From JAWQFO01 sp033436665 (lineage in GTDB: Bacteria; Pseudomonadota; Alphaproteobacteria; Rhodobacterales; Rhodobacteraceae), in the NCBI RefSeq assembly GCF_033436665.1, contig NZ_JAWQFO010000002.1:1-64000 (forward strand): DNA of 64,000 nucleotides, in the 5' to 3' direction. The notes beneath the pieces were generated by a model. The model was given only the letters and a program-made list of their open reading frames with translations, ran no database searches and was not told the DNA's origin. Made by a program: the position numbers and the translations under genes. Below, piece by piece: positions 1-7,667 of the stretch (its first letter is position 1; every line of letters starts with the position of its first letter).

Positions 1-2
1 TC

Positions 3-47
3 CTATCAGCCATCGCGCTCGCCGCCGCAGTCATATTCTGGCTCTGA
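3..47 (+). CDS. C-terminal end of a truncated CDS with a hydrophobic tail
   Basis: An open frame entering from the left edge ends at TGA (45-47) and reads LSAIALAAAVIFWL. A hydrophobic carboxyl end like this fits a membrane segment. Only 14 residues are visible, so neither the family nor its reality as a gene can be established. It is convergent with the two small genes that follow on the minus strand. Confidence 0.35.
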   Translation, partial: LSAIALAAAVIFWL

Positions 48-66
48 AAATCAATGAGTCTGGAGC

Positions 67-228
67 CTAAGCAACCGTAGCGCCCTTGTTTTGGGCCGCC
101 TTCACGCACATCGCCCAGACATAGTTTTCATACACGTCATTGGTCGCGGCAGGGTCATCGTAGCCAAGCTCCGCTGAGCCCTTGATTGCCTCTTCTATCT
201 GTTTAATTAGCTCGTCATGCACCGCCAT
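67..228 (-). CDS. Small hypothetical protein (53 aa), coupled to upstream gene
   Basis: This ATG-started frame begins MAVHDELIKQIEEAIKG and ends at TAG. It overlaps the last 14 nt of the 169-aa gene upstream in another frame, which suggests translational coupling. The protein is acidic to neutral, with a predicted amphipathic helix at its amino end and no membrane segment. I do not recognise the family. The reading frame is supported by the overlap arrangement and the soluble-protein composition only. Confidence 0.5.
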   Translation of the reverse strand: MAVHDELIKQIEEAIKGSAELGYDDPAATNDVYENYVWAMCVKAAQNKGATVA

Positions 229-724
229 CAGCGGCTCTCCTTAGCTGACTGAGTGCCTCAGCCAAATCGTTTCGAAGTGGGCTAGAAGTCGAAAAGCGCT
301 CCCTTTCTAGAGAGTGCGAGCGGATGCCTGCTGATGCCGGTACCACCTCGGAGTCGTCCGGGAGGAACTCTACTTTGTCGACGACTTCGATCCGGTCTCC
401 GTCAATATCTTTGAGCAGTCTTATGACCTCATTTTCTAGATCGGACCGAACTATGACCGCTGACTCGATCCCCTTGAGCAAGATTTCGAGACGTTCGGAT
501 GCGTCATACTGCACCGTTGCTACTAGGGCGGATCTTCTTCGCCGAGGAGGCAAACGCTCTAGGCTGTCGGGGTCCATAGATTGCTGGAGACCGGGGGCCT
601 GGACTTCCTTAGTCACAATTCGACCTTCGGCAATTTCAGCCTGCGCTTGGGCGACGACCCATTCGAAACCATTTGTTCTCAACACTTCAGTCAACCGAAG
701 AAAATACTCATCCTCGTCTGCCAT
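215..724 (-). CDS. Hypothetical protein, 169 aa
   Basis: The protein is soluble and charged. Its amino end (MADEDEYFLRLTEVLRTNGF) looks helical, a proline/arginine-rich turn (LPPRRRRSAL) lies near residues 57-66, and an alpha/beta segment with a repeated hydrophobic/charged pattern spans about residues 67-125. There is no signal peptide or membrane segment and I see no enzyme motif. It forms a likely two-gene unit with the overlapping 53-aa frame. Its base composition is closer to the neighbouring recombinase region than to the GC-rich operons beyond 4.9 kb, so it may belong to the mobile or accessory segment. Function is unknown. Confidence 0.6.
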   Translation of the reverse strand: MADEDEYFLRLTEVLRTNGFEWVVAQAQAEIAEGRIVTKEVQAPGLQQSMDPDSLERLPPRRRRSALVATVQYDASERLEILLKGIESAVIVRSDLENEVIRLLKDIDGDRIEVVDKVEFLPDDSEVVPASAGIRSHSLERERFSTSSPLRNDLAEALSQLRRAADGGA

Positions 725-1088
725 TTTCCATTTTCCCCAAGTCTTCAGGTGGTCTTTGAGACCATTCCCGATCCAAAGTCATTTATCGTCTAGGTAATGC
801 CAAAAACGGTCAGACAAGCAATAATAATAAGAGCATGTCCGTTATTTTGAGGTCAATTTTCCGGCCCCCACACCTTCAGCTATCCGAAAACCCTGTCGCC
901 ACAGCGCCTTAGGTCTCTCTGCCGCCAGGGCGTATTCTGGTGGCAAGGTTTTTGGGTGTCGCAACAGCTACGGAAACACCCGCTCAAACACCAAGAATCT
1001 ATCCGAAAGGCGCTGACGTCAGACAGTATTCCCATGCTCGTAGGACAGCATTTACGGCCTTGATGGAAATCAGGTTCCACCAAAGAGT

Positions 1089-1203
1089 TGTCCGTTAGGG
1101 TATATGCCCCAACGGTCAGGCGCAGAGGTGACCGAAACCCTGTCCGTAAGGAATGACAACCATCAGCGGACATCTCTATCTACGGACAGACACCAAACGG
1201 ACG
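1089..1203. other. Putative res (resolution) site upstream of resolvase remnant
   Basis: This AT-richer stretch holds inverted copies of a TGTCCG/CGGACA half-site. Subsite I runs 1089-1118 (TGTCCG, TATA-like centre, CGGTCA). Subsite II runs 1141-1172 (TGTCCG to CGGACA). A third pair of CGGAC boxes lies at 1183-1188 and 1198-1203. Paired 28-34 bp dyads just before a resolvase start are the usual layout of Tn3-type res sites. The resolvase pseudogene begins 14 bp downstream. The subsites were assigned by eye. Confidence 0.55.
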
Positions 1204-1216
1204 CCATGAGGCTTCC

Positions 1217-1450
1217 ATGTCCAAGACCATCCTCTACGCCCGTGTCTAACCGCAGACCAGAACGTCGCACAACAGAAGGCCCAAGCCGAAACCGCCGGGT
1301 TCAACATCGACGAGGTCACTGCCGATTATGGCGTCTCGCGAATCGGTACCCGCATTTCAGAACGGACATGCTCCGCTGAGGGGACGTGCTGGTCGTGCGA
1401 TGGGTGGACCGGCTGCGCCGGAACTACGACGAAGTGACTTATACCATTGG
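1217..1450 (+). pseudogene. Degraded serine recombinase (Tn3-type resolvase) amino-terminal remnant
   Basis: The frame opens MSKTILYARV, the canonical resolvase start with Tyr-Ala-Arg-Val before the catalytic serine, but it hits TAA exactly where the serine codon should be. Reading on in other frames restores resolvase-like text: a DQNVAQQKAQAE-like segment and, from about 1386, LVVRWVDRLRRNYDEVT, which matches the conserved LVVxxxDRLxRN region. At least two frameshifts and the loss of everything after about 1450 show it is dead. With the res-like site just upstream it is a fossil of a Tn3-family or related transposon. Confidence 0.75.
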
Positions 1451-1802
1451 CTCGACTACTTGCAAGAAGCGGCGTTCTACCGAAAGCGCGATTCGCATCT
1501 CTATAAGCAACCAGATTGGTATTGCAATGTTGTTTCCGCCTCTCAGCCTTGATGTGCCAGCGTGTGAGTTTTCTTGGACCTTCACTCGACCGAGAATACT
1601 AAATTTTAGCGAGCCAGGGCATAGAATTTCTACCTAAAGTATTGAACAGTTTATATTAATTTAGGCCTTGGGTCAGGTTCCCGCTCAAGAGAAACGCGCA
1701 GACACACCTGGCCCTGAGCAGAAGTGCTAACCGTTCCTTTCAAGGCACCGCGATTGCCAAATTTGTGCTAGGTTCAGAGGCCTATGAACGGAGGACGGCA
1801 GG
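1451..1802. other. Intergenic stretch with no recognised gene
   Basis: No credible coding frame is visible. The sequence becomes AT-rich around 1600-1665 (runs of TTTATATTAATTT type), which could hold the promoter of the secreted-protein gene at 1803. A Shine-Dalgarno-like GGAGG lies at about 1791-1795. Confidence 0.5.
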
Positions 1803-2666
1803 ATGCAGTTGCTAAGGATTATTGGCTTCGCTGGCTGCCTAGCTACAACGCTCCTGGATGCCGCACTCGTCAAAGCGGATGAGTGTGATGGGCTGAAGCC
1901 TCGGGGAGGCCAAACATCAGAAGAAATTATGTCCGGTGAGTTTGGAGCTGAGGTTGAGGGCCTGCTGCGCCGTATCGCTGGAGCAAAAATCAAGACCGCT
2001 GGTGAATACCGCTCCACCGTAGTCGACACCCTCAAGGATTACGATCAGGCAGATGTACTGTTCATCGTAGAGCGAGCGATCTACCTTGCCTGCATCCGTC
2101 CGGATAGCGGGATCGATGTTGATGCTTTGGTAAACTCGATGTTGCAGCAACCACAATCCAGTGCTAGTGAGCCCGCCGGGAAGCAAAACTATTACAACTT
2201 CGCCTTGAGTTGTCATGCCGTCGACGAGGACCATGCTCGGGTATTTTTTGCAAACGGAACGCAGTCTGACCTGTCGTTGGATTACCTATGGAAGCAATCC
2301 AGCGCAGCATTTGTGTTCGGAGATTTTTTCATCACGACCGAAGGTCAACTCTTAGCCGAAAAGAGAGACGGGACATATCGGGAGCTTACGTACCCATTCG
2401 GTGACGGTGAAAACAACCTCGTCGAATTTGAGCTACCTCCGAATGGACACAGCTTCAAACCTTTCGGCGTTTCCGAAGCAATGCCCGTTCCAATGCTTTC
2501 CGTCTTTTGGCGAGAACCGACTGCGCGGATCGCTTTGGCGGTCGATTTGCGCGGAGTATTTGCGATGGTTGCGAAGCCTTTGAATGGACTCGATGGCCTG
2601 CTGGTGGAGCCGTCAGAAGCACCGACAATGATAGTTTTTCCAATAGCTAGATGCTCAAAATACTAG
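1803..2666 (+). CDS. Hypothetical secreted protein, 287 aa
   Basis: The start ATG follows a GGAGG ribosome-binding site at 6-8 nt. Residues 1-25 form a typical Sec signal peptide (positive amino end, hydrophobic core, VKA cleavage site before DEC). The mature part begins with a Cys and contains two more cysteines (about residues 98 and 136) that could pair in the periplasm. The middle and carboxyl part look beta-rich (VFFANG, FFITTEGQLLAEKRDGTYREL). I recognise no family. It is flanked by transposon remnants on both sides and shares their moderate GC content, so it may be cargo of an acquired segment. Confidence 0.65.
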   Translation: MQLLRIIGFAGCLATTLLDAALVKADECDGLKPRGGQTSEEIMSGEFGAEVEGLLRRIAGAKIKTAGEYRSTVVDTLKDYDQADVLFIVERAIYLACIRPDSGIDVDALVNSMLQQPQSSASEPAGKQNYYNFALSCHAVDEDHARVFFANGTQSDLSLDYLWKQSSAAFVFGDFFITTEGQLLAEKRDGTYRELTYPFGDGENNLVEFELPPNGHSFKPFGVSEAMPVPMLSVFWREPTARIALAVDLRGVFAMVAKPLNGLDGLLVEPSEAPTMIVFPIARCSKY

Positions 2667-2754
2667 GGGCAGACCCTACCATTCTTCACGCCCAACGTTG
2701 ATGAGTGTCTCCCATCGAGCTAGCCGTTAAGTGTGTCGCGAGGGGGGGCATGAG

Positions 2755-2820
2755 ATGGCGAGGAAGCAACATTCAGACGAATACGGTTCGAAGCTGCTTC
2801 GTGATTCGAGAAGGAGCTAG
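2755..2820 (+). pseudogene. IS3-family OrfA amino-terminal scrap
   Basis: A 21-codon frame starts MARKQHSDE and contains KLLRD before a premature TAG. It closely resembles the opening of alphaproteobacterial IS3 OrfA transposases (M-A-x-K-R-H-S-D-E ... K-L-L-R-E). Nothing downstream continues the helix-turn-helix in any frame, and no OrfB is present. It is probably the debris of an insertion sequence that was deleted or interrupted. The match is short, so confidence is moderate. Confidence 0.45.
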
Positions 2821-3067
2821 ATTTTTTCATCAACAACAACACCAACAATGATCCGCGTTTTTTGAAGTCACTTTCTAAAAACCCCCACCCCCCTTTCGGA
2901 TCTAGTAAATTTCTCTCGCCCAGCGCCCTGGGCGTCTGCCTCTAGGGCTTGCTCATGTGTCATGCCTCCAGGGTGGCGCAATAGCCTGTCAGTGGAGTCG
3001 GGTTCTGCGTTTTGGCAGAGTCTCGCCTCAGCATCTTACAACCCATTGGCAGACAAGGAGGGCAGCA

Positions 3068-3622
3068 ATGCTCATCGGATACGCACGCACATCGACCCTG
3101 GAACAGAAGCACGGTCTAGAGGCTCAGAGAGAGTCACTGAAGGCCATAGGCTGCGACAGGATGTACGAGGAGCAGACAAGCTCAGTCGGCGTCAGAGAGG
3201 CTCTCAGAGAGGCTCTGAGCTACTGTCGAGAGGCAGACACTCTGGTCGTTACCAAGCTCGACCGTCTGGCCCGTTCCGTGGCCCACTTGGGCGAGATCGT
3301 GAACGAGTTGGAAGCGAAGGGCGTGGGTCTCAGGGTCCTAGATCTTGGGCTCGACACATCAACGGCAACCGGCAAGCTGATGCTGAACGTACTGGGCTCT
3401 GTGGCTCAGTTCGAACGGGAGATGATGCTGGAACGTCAGAGGGAGGGCATCGTCAAGGCCAAGGCGCTGGGCAAGTACAAAGGCAGAAAGCCAACAGCCA
3501 AGGCGAAGGGTGAGGAGATCTGGCAGCTGGTCAGTGAGGGCGTTAGCAAGCGGGAAGTTGCTCGCAGGCTCAATGTCTCGGAGCGTTCCGTTTACAGACA
3601 ACTGGAGCGCGAACGCACTTAA
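3068..3622 (+). CDS. Serine recombinase (resolvase/invertase family), intact
   Basis: This is a site-specific recombinase of 184 aa, close to the usual 180-200 aa of resolvases and invertases. The amino end MLIGYARTST carries the catalytic serine at position 9 in the YARxS motif. LVVTKLDRLARS and the FEREMMLERQREG E-helix region follow. The carboxyl end (REVARRLNVSERSVYRQL) is the DNA-binding helix-turn-helix. The start at 3068 is chosen over in-frame upstream codons because a strong AGGAGG-type site (about 3058-3063) sits before it and the family start is conserved. It is unrelated in sequence detail to the broken resolvase at 1217, which indicates repeated mobile-element activity here. Confidence 0.9.
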   Translation: MLIGYARTSTLEQKHGLEAQRESLKAIGCDRMYEEQTSSVGVREALREALSYCREADTLVVTKLDRLARSVAHLGEIVNELEAKGVGLRVLDLGLDTSTATGKLMLNVLGSVAQFEREMMLERQREGIVKAKALGKYKGRKPTAKAKGEEIWQLVSEGVSKREVARRLNVSERSVYRQLERERT

Positions 3623-3635
3623 TCAACGGAACAAG

Positions 3636-3657
3636 CGGTGCTGTTCTTTCAGCATCG
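3636..3657. terminator. Weak hairpin between convergent genes
   Basis: CGGTGCTG and CAGCATCG can pair as an 8-bp stem with one G-U pair and a 6-nt loop, just after the recombinase stop and just before the convergent lipoprotein stop. There is no clear U-tract, so it is only a candidate bidirectional terminator. Confidence 0.3.
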
Positions 3658-3666
3658 CCCATTCGC

Positions 3667-4089
3667 TTACCATACTACGTCGATGATCCGTCCATCGCTG
3701 TGCTGGCAGACACCAACACCGCCCGATGTCGTGAATCCACTGGAATCGGCATATTGCATGTCACATCGCAGAGTTGAGCCCTTGTTTCCAAGCATCATTG
3801 CTCGAAAACTCCCTGTACTTGATGATCCGATAAAGGTGCTCGAACCGCTGGCATAAGCCGAACCTGAATAGGCAGACCCAAAGGAGGTACCGACTAAGGT
3901 GCTAGAGTTCGTCTGGACAGCCCTGCCTCTAAAGGTCTCCCCACTAACAACCGCCGTATAGGTGTCGCTGTCCATTCCTTGCTCGTATGAGAACTTTACT
4001 GGCGTACCTTCTCCACGAACGACGCCTTGCATCTCTCCGCTGCAAGCGGCCAATACAAAAGTGGCAGGCCAAAGATAGCTAAGTCTCAC
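3667..4089 (-). CDS. Small lipoprotein, 140 aa
   Basis: Translation probably starts at GTG (4089) after an AGGAG site 8-9 nt upstream. Residues 1-16 are a lipoprotein signal peptide ending in the lipobox LAAC, with Cys16 as the acylation site. The mature protein is small, rich in Gly, Ser and Thr (a STLVGTSFGSAYSGSAYASGSS-like tract) and probably beta-stranded, with two further cysteines (about residues 109 and 128) near the carboxyl end. It is likely anchored in the inner leaflet of the outer membrane. I recognise no enzymatic family and its role is unknown. Confidence 0.65.
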   Translation of the reverse strand: MRLSYLWPATFVLAACSGEMQGVVRGEGTPVKFSYEQGMDSDTYTAVVSGETFRGRAVQTNSSTLVGTSFGSAYSGSAYASGSSTFIGSSSTGSFRAMMLGNKGSTLRCDMQYADSSGFTTSGGVGVCQHSDGRIIDVVW

Positions 4090-4351
4090 TTTCGGAACTC
4101 CTCAATTCTGTCACGACAGTCTAACTACTTCCGAAGTGAAGCGAAAGGCATAGACGAGAAATCGACCGTTCGACTGACCGCATAAGTTGTGGAAGCCGCG
4201 ATTGGTGGATGAATCAAGCACGCCAGATTGACGCCCAGACCGCTACGCGCTTTCGAGTGTGGAGAGTGTGTGGGGGAAACGTGTGGGGTGTGACTTTACG
4301 CCGAACTTAAATCTTGATAAAAATCAGTAGGTTGCGCACAAATCTGGCTTG

Positions 4352-4441
4352 TGGCGGAGACGAAGGGATTCGAACCCTCGAGACGGTTTCCCGCCTACTC
4401 CCTTAGCAGGGGAGCGCCTTCGACCACTCGGCCACGTCTCC
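4352..4441 (-). tRNA. tRNA-Ser (anticodon GCU)
   Basis: The minus strand folds as a 90-nt class II tRNA with an encoded 3' CCA. The acceptor stem is GGAGACG/CGTCTCC, the anticodon loop CTGCTAA displays GCU, a long variable arm of serine type follows, and the T-arm has GGTTCGAATCC. The long variable arm plus the GCU anticodon identify serine (AGC/AGU codons). It sits at the boundary between the moderate-GC mobile-looking segment and the GC-rich catabolic operons, a common place for island integration. Confidence 0.95.
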
Positions 4442-4974
4442 GTCGACGCGTATAGCCAAGGAAACATGGGGGCCACAAGGCGAAACTGCTGTCCAAGGCA
4501 CAAAACGCCCGACGCCAATATGTTTCCGGAAGTGCGTTGGGGTTCATGGTAAGGCATTGAGCCTACCGAAGCGCTAATCGATTGTGCTGGCGACGGTATC
4601 GCGTCCGAATGTTGCAAGCTCTTCATAAAAGGGCGCGCGGAAAGGTTTCTGGGATTGTCCAAGGCCGTTTCCGGCCTGACCTGCCGGAAGCGATCGCCGC
4701 CGGCAGATTCACGTCCGATCCTTTGAGCCATCAAGAACCCATCAGTACCTGCACAGAACAAAAACCGATGTCGACCTGGACACTTTCAACTGCACGGCGT
4801 AGCGGCGCCCTGTCCAAGCAAACCTTCCGGTGCCGAAGAGGCTGAGCGCAGTTAGGGATCACATCGAATCCAACCTGCGCCTGGAACCTGCCGTCTGACC
4901 AGCGCTGGAGCGATCTGGGTGTCAGGTTCGGCGGACCAACAGTGCCCGCGGAGTGCGGCGTGAACGACGGATCG
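4442..4974. other. Intergenic region, nothing recognised
   Basis: About 530 bp separate the tRNA from the stop of the hydantoinase-like gene. Short open frames exist on both strands but none has a plausible ribosome-binding site or recognisable protein text. I found no second copy of the tRNA 3' end here that would mark an attachment site. Confidence 0.5.
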
Positions 4975-6366
4975 CTAGGGCCGCGACATCGGCAGCCAGC
5001 GGCCCGCGCCGGGCGTTCCGCAATAGTCCCCGTCGCGCACCACCGGTGTGCCTCGGGAGAGCACGGTCACCGGCAAGCCGGTCACCTCGACGCCTTCGTA
5101 TGGGTTGTAGCCCACGTTGTCGTTGAGGTCGTCGCGGCGGTAGACGCGGCGACGCTCGGGGTCCCACAGGGTGATGTCGGCGTCAAAGCCGGGCGCGAGG
5201 CGGCCCTTGGTGTCGAGCCCGAAGGCCGCAGCCGGTGCGGTCGCGGTCAGCGCGGCGAAGGCGTCGAGACCCATCCGGCCCTTCGTGACCATCGCGTCGA
5301 ACATCAGCGGCAGGCGTGTCTCGAGCCCCGGCATCCCGTTGGCGATGCGGTTGAAGGGCGCGTCGAAACCGTTGGCGAACTTGCCAGTCTCGTCCATTCG
5401 GTAGGGGGCGTGATCGGAGGTGACAAGCGTGATCGTGCCGTCCTCCATCGCCTGCCAGAGTGCCTCCTGGTCCTGCGGCGTGCGCTGCGGCGGTGAGCAA
5501 AGAAAGCGCGCCGGGTCTTCGCGGTCAAGCACGCTTTCGTCCATGAAAAGGTAATGCGGGCAGGTTTCGGCCAGAACCGCGACGCCGCGGGCCTGGGCGT
5601 TGCGGATGATCGCGGCCCCTTCGGCGGTCGAGACGTGAAAGATCATCACCCGCGCGCCGGTGAATTCGGCAAAGCGACACATGCGGTCGATGGCCTCGAT
5701 CTCGGCGGCGCGCGGATGAGACGCGGCATGATGGCGCGGGCCGGTCTTGCCTTCGGCGAGCAGGCGTTCTGTCTCGTGCCGGATCAGGCCGTCGTTCTCG
5801 GCATGGATGCAGACCAGCGCCCCCGCGCGACGCGCCGCCGCCATCAGGTCGAGGATGGATTTGTCGTCCTGACGGACCTTGTCGTAGGTCGTGAAGATCT
5901 TGATCGAGCGGTGGCCCTCGGCGATCAGGGCCGGGATGTCCTCGGCGAGGTTGCCGTTGCCGGTTTCGGCCACGATCATGTGGAAGGCATGGTCGATGAC
6001 AGCCCCCTTGCGCGCCAGCGCCGCGTAGTCGTCGACCACCTTGCGCATCCGGTGGCCGGGATGCTGGGCGGCGAAAGACACCACCGTGGTCGTGCCGCCC
6101 ATCGCCGCGGAGCGGGTTGCGCTTTCGAATGTGTCCGCGTTGAGGAGACCCGCGCCCGACACCTGTTCGATGTGGCAGTGCGTGTCGACGCCGCCGGGCA
6201 GGGCAAGCAACCCGGTCGCGTCGAGTATCTCGTCCGCAGGATGCACGAGGTCCGGACCGATGGTGGCGATGCGACCCCCACTGATGCCGAAGTCGCAGAG
6301 CGCGGTTGCGTCCGGCGAGACGACGGTCGCGCCCTTGATCAGCAGATCGAACCCGTCCTGTTTCAT
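4975..6366 (-). CDS. Dihydropyrimidinase/hydantoinase-family cyclic amidohydrolase
   Basis: The 463-aa protein matches the length and all metal-site motifs of the D-hydantoinase/dihydropyrimidinase family: HCH at 63-65, the carboxylated lysine K156 (SIKIFTTYD), H188 (CIHAEND), H244 (FHVSTAEG) and D318 (TSDHAPY). It should open a five- or six-membered cyclic amide such as a hydantoin or dihydropyrimidine in the cytoplasm. The start at 6366 gives the family-typical opening; an in-frame ATG at 6396 is possible but abuts the operator-like dyad. The gene is divergent from a GntR regulator. With the hydantoin-racemase-like gene at 16041 it defines the cluster's theme. The exact substrate is unknown. 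Confidence 0.9.
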   Translation of the reverse strand: MKQDGFDLLIKGATVVSPDATALCDFGISGGRIATIGPDLVHPADEILDATGLLALPGGVDTHCHIEQVSGAGLLNADTFESATRSAAMGGTTTVVSFAAQHPGHRMRKVVDDYAALARKGAVIDHAFHMIVAETGNGNLAEDIPALIAEGHRSIKIFTTYDKVRQDDKSILDLMAAARRAGALVCIHAENDGLIRHETERLLAEGKTGPRHHAASHPRAAEIEAIDRMCRFAEFTGARVMIFHVSTAEGAAIIRNAQARGVAVLAETCPHYLFMDESVLDREDPARFLCSPPQRTPQDQEALWQAMEDGTITLVTSDHAPYRMDETGKFANGFDAPFNRIANGMPGLETRLPLMFDAMVTKGRMGLDAFAALTATAPAAAFGLDTKGRLAPGFDADITLWDPERRRVYRRDDLNDNVGYNPYEGVEVTGLPVTVLSRGTPVVRDGDYCGTPGAGRWLPMSRP

Positions 6367-6397
6367 CCACGCACCCCAGTTTGCATTTTGCTTCATT

Positions 6398-6414
6398 GCA
6401 TACCCAATGTATAC
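6398..6414. promoter_or_regulatory. Operator-like dyad O1, GCATAC-N5-GTATAC
   Basis: The sequence GCATACCCAATGTATAC lies in the 91-bp gap between the divergent hydantoinase and GntR genes. A second element with the same half-site form and the same 5-bp spacer occurs at 7166-7182. FCD-type GntR proteins commonly bind ATAC/GTAT dyads, so this is the likely autoregulatory and hydantoinase operator. Confidence 0.6.
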
Positions 6415-6457
6415 CATCGGGCATAGTACAATTGGCAAGCGGCCCGGAAGGAAGAAG

Positions 6458-7105
6458 ATGACGGCGACGGCGCAGACCCTGAGCGACACCGCCTTCCGGC
6501 GATTGAAGGCGATGATTCTCGATGGCACCCTGCAGCCCGGTACGCGGTTGAGCGAGAAGAAATTCGCCGACAAGCTGGGCGTGTCGCGAACCCCGGTGCG
6601 CGAAGCGATCGGCCAGCTGATCAGCGAAGGGCTCGCGACGCGGCACTCGGGCACCGCGCCGGTGGTCAGCAGCGTCTCGCTGTCGGAAATCATGGAAATC
6701 CTGCATGTGCGCAGCCTGCTTGAATGCGAAGCCGCGCGAAAGGCGGCGCTGTCGCCGCAAGCTGGCTCCGAGCTGGTGGCAATGCGGGCGAAGATCGTGC
6801 ATTTTCTGGAAGGGCCGAGACCCAGTTCTGCTGCGCATATGGCTGCAGACATGGCCCTGCACGGTCAGATCGCGCGGCTCGCGGGTTCGAAGCTGCTGGC
6901 CGAGCTGATCGAAAACCTCAAGACCAAGACGCGGATGTATGACCAGGGCTCGATCCCCGACCGCTTCGTGCCGGGCTGCGAGGAACACCTCGCCCTCATC
7001 GACGCGATCGCGGCGGGCGATTCCGACAGCGCCGGGGCGGCAATGAAGCTGCATCTTTCGCATGTCCGCGACGCGATCATCTCGCACATAAATCACCCGT
7101 TCTGA
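6458..7105 (+). CDS. GntR-family (FCD/FadR-like) transcriptional regulator
   Basis: The 215-aa protein has an amino-terminal winged helix-turn-helix (about residues 8-70) with the hallmark LQPGTRLSEKKFADKLGVSRTPVREAI. An all-helical FCD effector domain follows, with the usual metal-binding acidic/histidine residues (AADMALHGQIA, HLSHVRDAI). The ATG at 6458 follows a GGAAGGAAG ribosome-binding site. It is transcribed away from the hydantoinase and toward the VOC/ABC genes. Matching dyads on either side of its gene (6398 and 7166) suggest it represses both units until a cluster-specific ligand binds. Confidence 0.9.
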   Translation: MTATAQTLSDTAFRRLKAMILDGTLQPGTRLSEKKFADKLGVSRTPVREAIGQLISEGLATRHSGTAPVVSSVSLSEIMEILHVRSLLECEAARKAALSPQAGSELVAMRAKIVHFLEGPRPSSAAHMAADMALHGQIARLAGSKLLAELIENLKTKTRMYDQGSIPDRFVPGCEEHLALIDAIAAGDSDSAGAAMKLHLSHVRDAIISHINHPF

Positions 7106-7165
7106 CGAAATCTTCGCCCGAACCTTCGAGCCGAAGGGACAGGGCGTTGACTCGGCATGCGGTCT

Positions 7166-7182
7166 GTATACCATCTGCATAC
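7166..7182. promoter_or_regulatory. Operator-like dyad O2, GTATAC-N5-GCATAC
   Basis: The sequence GTATACCATCTGCATAC lies 22 bp before the VOC start codon and has the same half-sites and spacing as O1 at 6398. A TTGACT at 7147-7152 could be part of the promoter, placing the dyad over the -10 region as expected for a repressor site. Confidence 0.6.
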
Positions 7183-7204
7183 AGATACCGATGGAGACAG
7201 CGGA

Positions 7205-7597
7205 ATGACCCTAGATCGGCCACGGGACGACTTCGTTCTGGCCATCACCTTCCAGTACTACCGCGACCTGCCGCGCGCGATGGCCTTCTACGAGGAGATG
7301 ATGGGGTTCACGCTGGCGATCGACCAGGGCTGGTCCAAGATCTACCGGATCGGCGGCGAGGCCCATGTCGGCCTCGTCGACGAAAGCCGCGGCATGCAGA
7401 AATGGGCGGAGAAGAAAACCGTCCAGCTGTGCATGCGGGTGACGGATGTCGACGCCTGGTACGCCTGGGCCGAGGCCAGGAACGCGGCATCGCTGTCGCG
7501 GATGTTCGACAGCGAAGAGCTGGGCATCCGCGCCTTCACCATGGAAGACCCCGAGGGCTATCAGATCGAGATTCAATCGGCGCGTCCCGGACACTAA
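7205..7597 (+). CDS. VOC (glyoxalase/dioxygenase fold) protein
   Basis: The 130-aa protein shows the beta-alpha-beta-beta-beta repeats of the vicinal oxygen chelate fold: YYRDLPRAMAFYEEMMGF at the amino end and RAFTMEDPEGYQIEIQ at the carboxyl end, where the glutamate of a VOC metal site usually lies. The start at ATG 7205 follows GGAG; an earlier in-frame ATG would overlap the operator. It is the first gene after the regulator's O2 site and precedes the ABC binding protein by about 70 bp. It could be an isomerase, a lyase or a binding protein for a cluster intermediate; the reaction is not deducible. Confidence 0.8.
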   Translation: MTLDRPRDDFVLAITFQYYRDLPRAMAFYEEMMGFTLAIDQGWSKIYRIGGEAHVGLVDESRGMQKWAEKKTVQLCMRVTDVDAWYAWAEARNAASLSRMFDSEELGIRAFTMEDPEGYQIEIQSARPGH

Positions 7598-7667
7598 GCC
7601 GACCAAGGCAGACGAAGCGGCGCGGGGCGGTTGTCGCCCGGCGCGACACACCGACAGAGGAGTTCCC

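Noticed and set aside
835..869. Possible Tn3-type terminal inverted repeat ending in CCCCC
   Set aside because: Read on the minus strand it begins GGGGGCCGGAAAATTGACC and contains AACGGACATG, reminiscent of Tn3 ends. However, its outer side faces the resolvase remnant rather than away from it, and no partner end was found, so it was not annotated.
4352..4441. Attachment-site direct repeat of the tRNA-Ser 3' end
   Set aside because: I looked for a second copy of the GGTTCGAATCCCTTCGTC segment in the flanks within this window and saw none. An integration event at the tRNA is thus only a suspicion.
6367..6852. Longer amino terminus for the hydantoinase-like protein
   Set aside because: The extension is antisense to the GntR gene and has no family similarity; the conserved opening begins at or near 6366.
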